64,000 nucleotides of DNA from Endothia cerciana (Eukaryota; Ascomycota; Sordariomycetes; Diaporthales; Cryphonectriaceae), in assembly GCA_026119935.1 (NCBI GenBank), contig JALRMH010000043.1:62001-126000 (forward strand). Reading direction: 5' to 3'. A program made the translations under genes and the position numbers. This document shows positions 1 through 11,697 of this stretch, piece after piece; positions within the stretch are counted from its first letter, which is position 1; each line of letters starts with the position of its first letter. The notes beneath the pieces were generated by a model that was not told the DNA's origin, searched no databases, and saw only the letters and a program-made list of their open reading frames with translations.

Positions 1-278
1 TCCACGCAGCGCCCAGAATTTAAGCCAAGACTGGGATGTGGGCATGAATTTGCCTTCTGATACGTTATATGCATGTTGCAATGTTAAAGTACATCGAGTG
101 CTTTAATATACGTTAGGCACCATGGCAAAGTTTAGCAGCGAGCGGGTGTAAGTTGAATGCGCATTTAAAGAATCTAGAGCAATCTGGTGGGCTATCCAAC
201 AGCCCTTGACATAGAAGCGAGACAGGTCTTCAGAGTAAAATCGTATGGAAAGCAAGCCGGTCTGGCTCGCCTGGCTAT

Positions 279-1715
279 CTAGGCAGGACCATCGACCTCC
301 TTCTCGTCTTCACCCAGTAGTCCCAGGGCTTGACGCCGAGTGGGGGAACTCGGGTCGAAATACGGCTTCTCACACAGAGACGTGACTCGGGTGCCATGTC
401 GAGGGTGCCTGCCACCGTAGTCCCAGCTCGCGTTGTGGTTTGTGATTCTGCCAACGATAAGTTAGCCTCGGAAAGACGCATCGACATATTCTCGGGCGTG
501 TCTGACCTGTTGTCCCAGATGGCGCTCGCGCCCTGAGACCACTTGAAGCGGACCTGGATGTCGGGGTTCGATTCATACACATGACACAAGTAGTTCAAAA
601 TCAAATCACTTTCCGCCCTGTCGAGTCCTACGATGCGGTCGCACATGGAACGGTTGACGAAGAGTGACTTCCAGCCAGTGGCGGGATGGGTTCGAACGAT
701 TGGGTGAATCCGCTCGACGTGCTTGGGTCCTTCTTCAGGATGGTTACGGTCCAGATATGGGTGAGCTGTTAAGAGAACGCACAGAGGTTAGCAGGAGTCG
801 CACCGCCTGAATAGCAGCGCAAGTCAAGCAGAGCCCTCTTGGACTGAGAAGTGACCACTAACCTGAACGGAATACGCCAAGCTTGCCGTCGATGATCTTG
901 CGGAAGTCCGGAGACAGCTTCTCATAAGCGGCGTAGCCACTCGCCCAGAGCGTATCGCCGCCAGTCGGGGGAATTGTGTCATTGTGCAGATGGGTGTATC
1001 CAGCGGGGTGCAGCTCATGGACGAGGTCGCTGTGCCATCGGGACGCGCCACCGGGCTTGCGGAAGCCGGCCTGGCGCTCGGTCGCCATCAGATCCGGCCA
1101 GATGATGCTGACACCGGGAACCCCTGGCACCTGGGGCACTTGGGGCTACGGAAAGGTGTCAGCACAGCTTTGGTATTTCTCGACGAATAGTCTTGGAGAT
1201 AATGACGCACATGGACCTCGACCTCACCGAACCATTCTCCCAGCTGCTGAATGTTAACTTGAGCTCCCACCTGGTTGCCAAAGGGGGCAGGGTGTGGTAC
1301 GTGCCGACTTTTGTTGCTGAGGAGACAGGTCTTGGTCACGGAAGAAGACAACGCTGCGCTCTGCGACGAGGAGCGCAAGCTCATCCTTCTGCTGGTCGGT
1401 GAGGTCCTTCAGCTGCAGACCCTCGATCTCAGTTCCGATGTGGGTTGTGAGATCAGTCACTTTCGTGGCTGCCGAGAACAGGGCCTTCTTCTCCTTGTCA
1501 GCCCGCGAGCCTGGGTCGGCGTACGGCCGCTCCACATTGCGAATCTTGTAGACATCATCTAGAAAGAGGGGTCTCGAAGGCCTGTATGGATAACCATTGC
1601 TGAGATCAATGCCTGCCTTCTTCAGCCGGATAGCCGTCGGCTCCGGGAGACCCAGGTTGTCCTTTCGGGGCTCCGCGACGTCAACGATCTCAGGAATGAT
1701 GGGAGCTGGAGCCAT
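279..1715 (-). CDS. TauD/TfdA-family Fe(II)/2-oxoglutarate dioxygenase
   Basis: Fungal member of the taurine-dioxygenase family, which hydroxylates small substrates such as sulfonates with 2-oxoglutarate and O2; the substrate here is unknown. Visible motifs are FFRDQDLSPQQQ, FGEVEVH, the metal-binding HxD in WHSDLVHE, a distal His in TNHNASWDY and the co-substrate Arg in HGTRVTSL. My splice model is exons 1715-1301, 1257-1211, 1145-863, 765-507 and 447-279, about 390 aa, with phases that agree. The last three introns have good ends (GTGCGT, GTTAGT, GTCAGA donors; CCGTAG, AACAG, GGCAG acceptors). Intron 1 is weak: 43 bp with a CTCAAG acceptor, chosen only because it keeps frame, so residues around that junction are uncertain. 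The gene is divergent from a Liz1-like permease, which suggests shared regulation. Family assignment is firm; a role in sulfonate use is inference. Confidence 0.85.
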
Positions 1716-2827
1716 AATGTGACTGTTCAGATGGTTCAGGTAGTTTGTTTGTAGTGACTCTTACAGATGATTCTAGTCTTTACGTGGGTCAGAACGACTC
1801 TCCCCCGTGTTCAGACCACATGATATATACTCTGAGCGTCTCGCTGGAGGCTACCTTTGAGATACCCCGAGCTCTCAGGGCCGACACATGACACGAGACA
1901 CAGCATTTCTAAGCATCCCGTTGCGGAGCTCCCAGATCTCCAAAGAAACGGCTTGAAATTGTAATCTGGTGCGGGGAAGTGCATCATAGTGGTTGAAGCC
2001 ATCGCGGACTGCATGGACTCGTGCCGCTTCGTACAAATCAGAGGACTCATCCGCCCTCCACGAGACGAGGTCGTACAATGCCTACCGGCACGCCATCGAC
2101 AGCACGACTGCGATCATCCCGAATGCATACGCATCTCCATATTGGTTGGGATTGAACAGCTCTAGGTGCTATCTGCGGGGATCCTCGCTCGCGTTCACAA
2201 GGTTTAACGGACAAGTAGTGGGGGATCATATTGCGTGCTAGTAACCGCGTCTGGTGTCATATACCTATCCAGACGCACGCACGCACGCACGCACTACACA
2301 CCTCGGAGGATACCAGACGGAGATGCGAAGGAATCGACAAGGCCATCGCATCCGAACAGACGCCACGAGTGTCCCGGTAAAAATCTTGCCTGCTAAAGTC
2401 TGGGACGACGTCCCATTCGAAGGCCGGGCGATCCTCGGGTACACCCTTACCCACGCTCACCCACGCGGAGGCGGCCGCCGTGCGTCCGGTCGGCGGTCGT
2501 AGTAGCACGACATTGACAAGAGTGTTTCCGGAATGAGATATGGGTACGATTGTGAACTGTGGTGGATGACGCACCGCCATGGCTGTCAGCACGCCATCCC
2601 GATACCCACGATGGCGAGAGCCTGCACGTGGGGCGTGCAGGGCAGGTTAATCCTGTCTGGGAATCAGTGGTCCAGCTACAAACCTCCCTTGCCAGCACCC
2701 AAGAATTCCATATATTGCAGCTGTATGGCGTGCTGGAAGCTTTTTTGGAGCAGATTGGCTACCCGAAGAGATACTGCCACATCAAGCTGCAGCCTTCAAG
2801 GGGTCGACCGCATCAACACCTGCAACG
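1716..2827. promoter_or_regulatory. Shared divergent intergenic region of dioxygenase and permease
   Basis: A 1.1-kb region between two divergent start codons must hold both promoters. It contains a short ACGC tandem repeat near 2275-2296. I see no convincing coding region and no clear GATAAG cluster. Open frames that run through it into the permease are not supported by family similarity. Confidence 0.5.
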
Positions 2828-4460
2828 ATGACAGTCTCAGCCAGCCCGGCCGGCAGCGAGCACGAGAAGGCGGCAGGATTCTCGGTCTCTCAGGCAGACG
2901 AGAAGCCCCGTCACGGTGCACCCGGATCCGACGATGCATACTCGTCTTCCTCGATCACGGTCCAGGAGATCCCGAAACGGACATGGCGATCGTACCTCTG
3001 GGACACATTCGACAAGTCTCCGGAAGAGCGCCGGTTTCTCTTCAAGCTGGACGCCGTCATCCTGACATTTGCCTCCCTTGGGTACTTCATCAAGTATCTC
3101 GACCAGGTAGGCCGAGTCAAGACTCCTTATTTTTGGCAGAGTCCTGTGTTGACGATGGATGGACTCAGGTAAATATCAGCAATGCCTACGTCAGTGGTAT
3201 GAAAGAGGATATGGGCCTCTATGGCAATCAGCTCAATATTATGACGACGACATGGACGGTCGGATATGTGATAGGTGAAATCCCGATGTAGGTTGCCCTG
3301 GCAGAAGGATGTGGTTGAGACTACAGGCTGACGATGCACCAAGCAACATGCTCCTCACGAAGATCCGCCCGTCATATGTGATTCCCACTTGCGAGACTCT
3401 CTGGGCCGTCTTGACCATCTTGATGACCAAGTGCACCACCGCTCAGCAGATGTACGTCCTGCGGTTCTTCATCGGTCTAGCAGAGTCCGGCTTCTATCCG
3501 GGAATGCAATATATCATCGGATCCTGGTATCGCAAGGACGAGCTCGCGCGTCGATCATGCATTTTTCACGCCTCGTCCGCTATAGGAGCTATGTTCTCGG
3601 GCTATCTAATGGCGGCGGTATACCACCTCAACGGTGTGGATGGTTTCAAAGGATGGCAGTGGTTGTTCATTGTTAACACCGTCATCTCTTTGCCTATTGC
3701 TATCGCGGGATTCTTCATGTTTCCGGATGTTCCTGAGATCTGTCGTGCGTTCTACCTCTCCAAGGAGGAGATCATCCTGGCACAGAAACGCATGGAGGTC
3801 GAGGGACGTGCGACCCGGGGTAAGTACACCAAGGCTAAGGTCAAGAAGATCTTCTCGAGCTGGCATATCTACCTCTTGACCCTGCTGTACGTGCTCTTCA
3901 ACAACGGAAGTGGCTACGGAAGTCAGCCCGTCTTTGCCGACTGGCTCAAGCTTGAGGGATACAGCACTGTCCAAGTAAACACATATCCGACGATCACACA
4001 GGCCGTTCAGGTCATCACAACCTTCATCTATGCCTGGACATCTGACACGGTCTGCCAAGGAGCGAGATGGCCGCCGATCGTCTACTCCGGCGTCAACAAC
4101 TTCGTGATCAATGTCTCCATGGCGATCTGGAATATCCCAGTGGGGTGGAAATGGGCCTGCTTCATCCTGCAGGGATTCGGTGGCGGCATCAGCGGCCTCA
4201 TCATGGCCTGGGCGCACGAAATCTGCAGCGACGATAATGAGGAGAGGGCTCTGGTGGTCGGAAGCATGAATGAGATGGCATATGTCTTCCAAGCCTGGCT
4301 GCCAAATGTAATATGGGAGGAGACCAGTGCCCCCGAATTCCACAAGGGGTTCATGACGATGATCTTCGTCGCCGTAGCATTGATAGTGACCTCCTTCGTG
4401 GTGCGACATCTTCACCATAGGGAGAGGGCCGCGAAGCTGAGGGCCGCGGATGTGTACTAG
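2828..4460 (+). CDS. MFS permease, anion:cation symporter family (Liz1/Fen2/Dal5-like)
   Basis: Plasma-membrane carrier of the fungal ACS group, whose members import pantothenate, allantoate, nicotinate and other organic anions. The family pattern is clear: FLFKLDAVILTFASLGYF, then YLDQVNISNAYVSGMKEDMG, then KIRPSYVIPTCETLWAVLT and RFFIGLAESGFYPGMQYIIG. My model is exons 2828-3106, 3169-3287 and 3344-4460 with introns of 62 and 56 bp (GTAGGC..CTCAG and GTAGGT..CCAAG), giving about 504 aa, which is normal for the family. The N-terminal 60 residues are hydrophilic and cytosolic. The second intron acceptor (CACCAAG) is unusual but keeps both frame and the expected GEIP-x-N motif. Closest characterised relatives are pantothenate carriers, but substrate cannot be called from sequence. 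The divergent dioxygenase and the FMO downstream suggest it imports their substrate. Confidence 0.88.
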
Positions 4461-5175
4461 GAGGTCCGCTGAGATTTGAGTTATCTTCACAATAGCAAAG
4501 ACCTGAAGAGCGACAAATCGCCCGCCATATGACCAGTGGGAATAAATGCTCACTAAATGGCTTCTCGTCTTCTCAGGCACGGTGCCACGGAAATTCAGTC
4601 TACATGATTCCCCATTTTATAGAGCGTCAATACATCCAAACCCAAATCTCGTACTAAGGAGTTGTAGACTCATAGTGGTGGACGAAGGGACTTGGTTCGT
4701 AACCTCACGTCTCCTCGGCGGAGCCAACATGGGAAGCTTGACGGCTTCGGCCCTTCTTGAATCATGCTGTGAGATTGTTGCCCCATGCTGACGACCTGCA
4801 GCAAATCACGATGTCTCCCCATCATACGACAAAGGATTTGATGCCGTCGCAAGTGATAAGGATGCTGCCTTGGCTCCCCCTCCAATAGCGCAATTCGTGG
4901 GCGAGTATTGCGCCATCTCAGGCGCGACCCCGACATTACCGAAGACGGCGCCGCGGTTTGTAATACAACTCAAACTCAAGGGGTCTGTGAAGCAGATAAT
5001 GTTCCAATCAGGCTGTTGCGGACTATTCGGATACCCAGAAGTCTTGTCATCGATCATCGATAGCGACCTAGCCTTGCCTGGTCTTTCTTTGTATTATTGA
5101 GATCGCCCCCAGGATAACTTCCAGCGAATATCACACCCCGCGGGTACGCTTGCTCTTGGCACCAAATCTTGAGCC
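4461..5175. other. Intergenic spacer, no gene seen
   Basis: A spacer of 0.7 kb between the permease stop and the FMO start, both on the plus strand. It must carry the permease 3' end and the FMO promoter. Short open frames on both strands lack coding character. Confidence 0.5.
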
Positions 5176-6690
5176 ATGGCCCCCATCAAGTCTGTCGCTG
5201 TCATAGGAGCTGGTATCAGCGGAGTATCAGCTGCTGCACATCTTCTTAAGCATGGATTCAACGTGACCGTGTTCGAGCGGTCAGACGTCGCCGGCGGCGT
5301 GTGGCATTTCGACCCTCGAAGAGACAAGGACCCCGGATATCCCCGTACGGAAGAGTCTGGAAGCCCCCAAAGTGTCAGCAGGGACCTCAGTAATGGCACA
5401 AATAGCGAGGACCGCAAAAGCCCAGAAGATATTGCCCTCGCTCACGCCCCGCCGGGACCGTGTTACGAGGGACTCATGAACAACGTCCCCACCACGATGA
5501 TGAGGAGCACACTCCTCCAGTGGCCGGAAGGGACACCGGATCATGTCACTCACCATGAGATCGAGACCTACGTTCAGACGCTTTCTCGTGAGACTGGTGC
5601 GCATGATGTGACGCTATACAATACGCGCGTGGAGAAGGCTGTCAAGGACGTCAAGACCGGCGGTTGGAATGTGCAAAGTAGAACGCTGATCCGGGGTGGA
5701 GATGGTAAGATCTCATTTGACGACAAAGACTGGATTTTCGACGCCGTGGTTGTGGCCTCAGGGCACTATCACGTTCCTCTGATCCCGCACGTCCCGGGAC
5801 TGGCCGAGTGGAAACACAAATTTCCGGAGAGGGTCATGCATTCCAAGAGCTATCGCTATCCAACCGCATTCCAGGACCAAAATGTCCTCCTCGTCGGGGC
5901 GGGTGTGTCCTCACTGGACATCGCTAAGGAACTGGAAAACGTAGCGAACAAGACGTACCAGTCATCCCGTGGCGGCAAATTCGACTTAGACGCGTCGCTC
6001 CTCCCAGCCAACTCAGAAAGGGTGCCTGGCCTCCAGTCATTCAAGCTCGACGAGGGCAAGACCCTCGAGGTTGAGTCTGGTGCGCCAATACCAGGCACAG
6101 TACACCTCACGGACGGGCGGATCCTCAGCGACATCCATCAGGTCATCGTTGCGTCAGGGTATCAGACCACATATCCATACCTCAAGGGCCTGGAGTCGGA
6201 TACCATCCCAGTCGAGGAGGCAGACGAGACGATTCTGATCACGGCCGATAAGTGCATCACGCACAACCTTCACAAGGACATTTTCTACATCCCGGACCCG
6301 ACGCTGTCCTTCGTGGGCGTCCCGTACTACACCTCGACGTTCTCCATGTTCGACTTCCAGGCGGAGGTCGTGGCGCGCGTATACGCCGGATTGGCAAAAC
6401 TGCCGAGCCAAGAGGATATGAAGAGAGAGTATGCGGCCAGGAAGGCCAAAGGAGACAAGGGGAAATCCTTTCACAGTTTGCTCCAGAACCAGGTGCCGTA
6501 CATGAATGAGGTCTTAGAATGGGTCAACGAAGGCGTGCAGGAGAGAGGCATCGATAGAATGAGAGGGGTCGATGAGGACTGGTACGAAGCTCTTGAGATC
6601 TTCAAAGCCAAATCGCGGAGACTATTACCGGCCGGTTCCGAGCAGGTACAGCAGCCGATCGCTAGCAAGTACTACAAGACAGACTCATAG
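5176..6690 (+). CDS. Flavin-containing monooxygenase (FMO-like), intronless
   Basis: A 504-aa single-exon class B flavoprotein monooxygenase. Such enzymes use FAD and NADPH to oxygenate soft nucleophiles (N, S) or ketones. The FAD-binding GxGxxG is at residues 11-16 (GAGISG) after a beta strand, and the NADPH-binding GxGxS at about 241-246 (GAGVSS). The FMO identity stretch lies between them (FPERVMHSKSY, about 216-226), and a C-terminal VASGYQTTYPYL matches the ATG-type linker motif. Length fits fungal FMOs (about 450-550 aa). It follows the Liz1-like permease on the same strand at 715 bp, so it is not a fused transcript but may be co-regulated. The ATG has an acceptable context (GAGCCATGG). 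Substrate unknown; an amine or organosulfur compound is plausible given the TauD neighbour. Confidence 0.9.
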   Translation: MAPIKSVAVIGAGISGVSAAAHLLKHGFNVTVFERSDVAGGVWHFDPRRDKDPGYPRTEESGSPQSVSRDLSNGTNSEDRKSPEDIALAHAPPGPCYEGLMNNVPTTMMRSTLLQWPEGTPDHVTHHEIETYVQTLSRETGAHDVTLYNTRVEKAVKDVKTGGWNVQSRTLIRGGDGKISFDDKDWIFDAVVVASGHYHVPLIPHVPGLAEWKHKFPERVMHSKSYRYPTAFQDQNVLLVGAGVSSLDIAKELENVANKTYQSSRGGKFDLDASLLPANSERVPGLQSFKLDEGKTLEVESGAPIPGTVHLTDGRILSDIHQVIVASGYQTTYPYLKGLESDTIPVEEADETILITADKCITHNLHKDIFYIPDPTLSFVGVPYYTSTFSMFDFQAEVVARVYAGLAKLPSQEDMKREYAARKAKGDKGKSFHSLLQNQVPYMNEVLEWVNEGVQERGIDRMRGVDEDWYEALEIFKAKSRRLLPAGSEQVQQPIASKYYKTDS

Positions 6691-6823
6691 AGAACCTCAG
6701 AAGGCATTCATGGTCACGGGCTGGCTCACAGAATAGCGGTAGCGACAGGCGTCGGGAATTCATCGAGAAATAAATTCGTTTTCGAAAAATCCCCTGTCGT
6801 TCTGGAATGCTCACAGCCCATTA

Positions 6824-8642
6824 CTAATGCCGCCTGACGACGCGGGGCTTCTTCTTCTCCGTGTAATACTCATCAACCCAAGCAACGATCTGCGCGACCT
6901 CGTTGTCAATAACCTGCTGCACACCAGCGTTGACCAAGCCATTGTCGATGATCATGTCGCTGCAGTGGATGCCATCAGGAATGACCTGGAGAGGCGCGGC
7001 AGCGGTCCCGTTGAACAGGCCGCCAGGCTTGTATTCACTCGAGACCGTTGCGTCCTTCCACGGGTCGAATTGACCGTTCGTCCAGATGAGCCTGGTCGTG
7101 TTGCCCGCCAAGTCCCAGCCTCCGGTGTACGCGTTTGTATCGGCGACGGTCTTGCTGTCCGCGTCGTAAGTGCCTGGCGGCGGGAACAAAAGCGAGCATT
7201 GGCGTTGCCAGTACTCTGCTGTGACGAGGCGGGAGACGATGGTTGATTCGCCCTCTGGGGCACCATCTTGCCAGTAGGCGAAGCTATTTGTGTCCTTTTT
7301 CAGAAACAGAGCTTGAAACGGGGGCTTGTTGGAGTGACTCACGGCTCGTTGCAGAGGAACCAGTTCCACTGCAGGTTGTAGATATTTTCCACGCTCCTGT
7401 CGGTGTAGAACGGGCTGCTGGCGTTGTACGTGTCGAAGCAGCCCACATCCCACTCGTCAGTCCAGTCGTCATAGCCGTAGGAGGCACATGCTATCAGGTC
7501 TTGTGAGCGCGCATCACGCAGGATTAGATCTGGCTGGAATGACTTACCATAATCAACGATGTAGTTCTTGATGTAAGTGGCGTAGCCGTTGAGCGCCTTC
7601 TCAACACCGACGCCTTCGGCGCCGGGTACAGTGGTCGCGTTCGGGAAGTAGGAACCAACGTTCTCGACAGTGTCACAGAATAGGTCGAATGAGCTGTAGC
7701 CGGAATAAAACTGGATTGACTGCCACTGCCAGGGACCGTACTCGAGGACGGCCGCGAAGTCGTCGCTGTGCTCGAGGTCCTCGAGGGCGAACAATGCCTT
7801 GAGCTCCTGAATCGCAGCGGTGTCGTTGCCCAGCAGAACTGAGTCGACGTAGGAGATGACCTTTTGCACGTCTGTGCTGCAGTTTGTAGGCATTCCCTCC
7901 TGCACAGGCTTGAAGTATTGCCACTAAGAGGACACCGCGTCAGGGACATTGTGCAAGCAAAGCGGCCGGAGATCAAACTTACGAAGTCGAATATAGTCTC
8001 GACGACGGCGCTAGTCGCATAGTAGGCCCAGTAAGTGCCTGGATCGACAGACTCGACCCAAGCAGTCAGTGCACCGGAGTAACTTCCACCAGCCATCACC
8101 CAGGGAGCGTTGGAAGCCAAGCTGGAACCGGTGGGGTCAAAGGGCAGGTCTATGTTGTTCGCAAGGTACGTCGTGTCCTTGATGCTCTGCTCCAGCGTCA
8201 GGTAGGTGAAGTTCTCGGTCGTCAACCAGGTGTATGGACTCGATTCGCCCCAGTAGCGGTGCTCCATCATGACCACGGCACCGCCAATCTCCTGGGCGAA
8301 CACCCCGGTGATGGTCTCATTCGTGAGATAGCCCGTGTACTCGTCGGCTTCGATCTCTCCAGGCGTGAAGAAGACGACTGGCGCTCCCGGACCGGTCCAG
8401 TACTCGGAGCTCCACCAGAAGCGTTGGCTAAAGGTGCCCTTGCTGGGATCATCGTGATCTAGCAGTTGCTCAAAGGTACCCTGGCCAATGGTGGTGGTGT
8501 TGTCCCGCTTCTTGAGACCGCCAGTGCTGAATCGCTCGTCAACCAGCTTCGGCGGTAGTGGTTTGGCCGGACCAGGTGCTCTGGTCAATGCGGCCAGAGT
8601 GCTGCCGGAGAGCAGCAGCGGGGCGAGGAGGAGGGACTTCAT
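6824..8642 (-). CDS. Secreted serine peptidase, family S28 (prolyl carboxy-/dipeptidyl peptidase type)
   Basis: S28 peptidases cleave at proline in peptides, usually in acidic extracellular space or vacuole. The start at 8642 gives a typical signal peptide (MKSLLLAPLLLSGSTLAAL); an upstream in-frame Met would bury it. The catalytic Ser sits in GGSYSGA (about residue 185), the Asp in NGQFDPW and the His in DGIHCSD near the C terminus. Exons are 8642-7983, 7923-7548, 7490-7343 and 7283-6824, with introns of 57-59 bp and donors GTAAGT, GTAAGT, GTGAGT. Phases agree and the product is 547 aa, a normal length. Several N-glycosylation sequons are present (for example DNTTT, GNTTR, FNGTA), as expected for a secreted enzyme. 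It is convergent with the FMO gene. Confidence 0.93.
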
Positions 8643-11048
8643 CTTGACAAGGCCTCGTACTGTCGATCCCAGTGGAGGGTCAAGGAGCAGGGACGACAAG
8701 ACAAAACAGAAGACAGGCCTTCAGAGCCCGAGGGCCAAGCGTGACTTATAAGTCCTATATCTGCATCTTCCCAAGGACGTGCAGGTGCGCACAACATCCA
8801 ATGTCGTTGATGCAGGGGTCCGGACCGAGGCGGCGTAAACAACTGGGGATACGATGACTTGTACAGATGCCAGCCATTGACCCTTGCATAAACCTATTCG
8901 CCTGATACTACCCTAGACGGAAACATCTTTTTGGGGTGTATTTGCATGGCCTTCCCATTCAGGTGTGGGCCAGACGCAGTCTAAGCACTGGGGAAACCCC
9001 GGAAGAGCAGGCGAGTCAGATCTCTGACCCTCGGTGGGCATCCTCCTCTTGCTGTTGGAGGCCTGGTATTGTGGAACAGAGAATTGCCTTCTAGTGCACT
9101 TCTCTCGCATACCGCAGGCTGCTCGCCTGCAGGCGGCCGCCGTGTCTGACCCCTGGAGCCCCCCAGGACATGCATCTAGTTCATCTGCATGGCCCACAGT
9201 TCTCGAGGAAGGATGTGGCGGGCCGTTGAGGTCTAACCGGCCAGCCCGGCGATACTGCATACCTTGAGTTGTCGCTGCAGGAGATGGGAAGCCTATCGGA
9301 GAGGGATACATGCAGGGTGGCAAACCTTAATAACGATCGAGCATAACACTCACGAAATTGAGCCAGGAACGGGGACAACATACTACCATAGTATGGTAGA
9401 TCTGTGCGCTCAGTACTGTGCTAGGCGGAGGACGCCCCGGAGACGTCCAGCCGGGATCTTTATGACCTTCCTAAATAAGCCTTTGTTGGCCCCACCCCCA
9501 AGAATACGAAGATTGATCGGCGAGTCTCCAGAGGTGCCGGAGTTTCTGGCACGAAAACGGGCTTATCGAGGAGCACCTCTCGTGCAACACAGGTTGTTCA
9601 GATGGACGTGCACTGCAGCTCCATCTCTTGATAGGCATCTTGCTTCATACCTCGTCAGGATTATTCCGCAGCGGGGGGTAGTGCAACAAAGGGTTTGACG
9701 ATAAATCTTTCAAGGTTCTCTCTGCGGGTGGTCACGTGGGTCCTCTCAAGGCGGTCCTGTCTTTGTCGTGTGGGGATGATACCAGTGCTGGAGGGCCTGT
9801 CCCGACCAGGGCCAAGTCTGATAACGGGAATGTAACCAGCTGGTCTACTGCCGTGTGCCTCTTGTCACTGGGTTGCATTGCAGTGCTCCTGGACTAATGG
9901 CGTGTTCTAAGATAACACTAGGCTCGTAGCATGTGCAGGAAGGTGACATTACATCAACACCTCTGCCGGTGCATCACTTCCTGTCAGGTAATTATTATGA
10001 AGTAACGTCGGACTGTTGAACCTGAAGGAGGCATTGGGCCACCAAATCCCATGATTACGAAATGGTATTTGATGTTACGAGGTATCTGGCATGGTGATAG
10101 ACGCTATGGAATCAAAGATCTCTACCCCTGTCGTTTTGCCGCACCAACCAAGACCGTCACAGGCAAAATATCACGAGGTATGTATAGTGTGACTAGTTCA
10201 AAGCTCGTTACAAGTTTGAAAGTGTATCACCTTAATTCGAGAGCATGAGACCTGGGAACAAGTGGCCAGAAAGGTGGCCACGAGAATCCAAGTATAGAAG
10301 TCTTGATTCCAACATTGAAGATCGAAAGCAGCATAAGCCAAACCCTTGTCAGCGGCAGGTACTCTAGAAAATATAGGTGCAGCATCTGGTTATGAATACT
10401 CAACACCGAATATAGAGGAAGTTTGTTCAAGGAAAGTGAGTAAACAGACCCGCTACCATGTCAGGACGCAGGGCGTGGAATAATGGAGACGATACCCTGC
10501 GTCTTGCGAAGACTAGAAAGAGCGAAAGGAAAATAGTAAGGAGCAGATGCTGATCTGACACAAATTTTTTTTTTGTAAAATGCACTATTGTCATCGGTTG
10601 ACAAGTGGGCATCAAAACATCAAGACTCGACGCTATCAATAGTCTGAGCTGATTCAGAAATGAGGTATAGACATAGGTACATGAAATAGAGGACGACAGT
10701 CACGGATAAGATAGCAAACGAGGAAATTTATAGGTTCAAAAGAACTAATTACTGTCTCAAAACTCTGAGTGCGCCAGACGAGGGAAAGCACCTCGTCGTC
10801 TGCCCCAAAGAAAGGGCCTTGTCATCAGAAGTCTCTTTCCATCCCTGATAGCACTTCGAAAGCAGAGAACACGCTGATGGCGAGTCACCGCTCCTTTTCC
10901 ATCACCGATCCCCTCCTTCCACAAAAGTCTTGAGCAGCACCGCTCTGAACGATCTTGTACCTCTAGTGCCTCCGTCTTTCCCTCTCATACCAGCTTCGCC
11001 TGCGCAGAGACACCACCGCAACCGCGACAAACTCACCTCCCCGTGACC
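8643..11048. other. 2.4-kb gene-free stretch
   Basis: No reading frame here has recognisable family similarity or a plausible splice model. An open frame at 9264-9698 is 144 codons long but its translation looks random. The part from about 9700 to 10750 looks more AT-rich by eye. The last 250 bp carry CT-rich tracts as expected for the promoter of the gene at 11049. Confidence 0.5.
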
Positions 11049-11697
11049 ATGAATCCCTGGTACCCGTGGCCCATCATCCTGCCGGCCAAGGACGCAAATC
11101 TGACCCTAGAGTGCGCACATTGTCATTGGGTCGTCTGCAACGAGGACTGCCTCGCCAGACACCGCACTTGTTACCACTGCCACAATACTAGGTGTATATT
11201 TTACTGCCCCGCCCAGCTGTCTCCACCCGCAGGTGAGCCTGGTTCCTCTTCTCGAGGCCTCGATTCCGCTCTAGAAACAGCGGCCGCCGGTGGCACCGTA
11301 GTACCTGCGGCGGCGGCGAGCGAGACGACCGAGGCCTCCCTTAATGTTAATCTATTCTGCCGCGAGACAATCACCCGCGGATACTCCAGAGGTGTGGATG
11401 GGCACTTCCCACAAGTCCCTAGCCAGCACGGTGGCTTCACGCGCACGCCCCCAGCTGCTTGTCGAGCTGAGCCCCTGGCCACCTCTGCCACCCGATGTCA
11501 CAGAGGAGGTGATCAACGCCCAGGCGCGGATGCTCGCCGAGTACGAGCGTGCTCGACGACAGAACAACGACAGACAGAATTCTGCTCAGCAGAACGCAGC
11601 CTCCCGGCCTGATAGGAGCCAGACAACGGCACAGGCTACCGGCGCGGCCGCGAATGGACAGGAGAACCCGCAGTCAGGGCACCAAGAGGGACCATAG
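11049..11697 (+). CDS. Hypothetical protein with N-terminal Cys/His-rich segment
   Basis: Not recognised. Two overlapping open frames can be joined by one intron, 11233-11422 (190 bp, donor GTGAGC, acceptor CCCTAG), to give 152 aa with consistent phase. The first 60 residues contain a dense Cys/His array (ECAHCHWVVCNEDC, HRTCYHCHN, CIFYC), probably zinc-binding. The C-terminal half has a Pro-rich bend, a short amphipathic helix (EEVINAQARMLAEYERAR) and a Gln/Asn-rich polar tail. Start chosen at the first ATG, preceded by CACC-like context (GTGACCATGA). It lies about 1 kb from, and convergent with, another zinc-binding gene (CHY type), but the Cys spacing differs. A read-through version without the intron cannot be excluded. 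Confidence 0.45.

Noticed and set aside
1..278. Possible gene at the left edge
   Set aside because: No frame of useful length and no motif; it is only the 3' flank of the dioxygenase gene.
2533..3291. 252-codon plus-strand frame upstream of and overlapping the permease
   Set aside because: It runs in another phase over permease exon 1 and merges only by chance with exon 2; the part before 2828 has no protein-like pattern.
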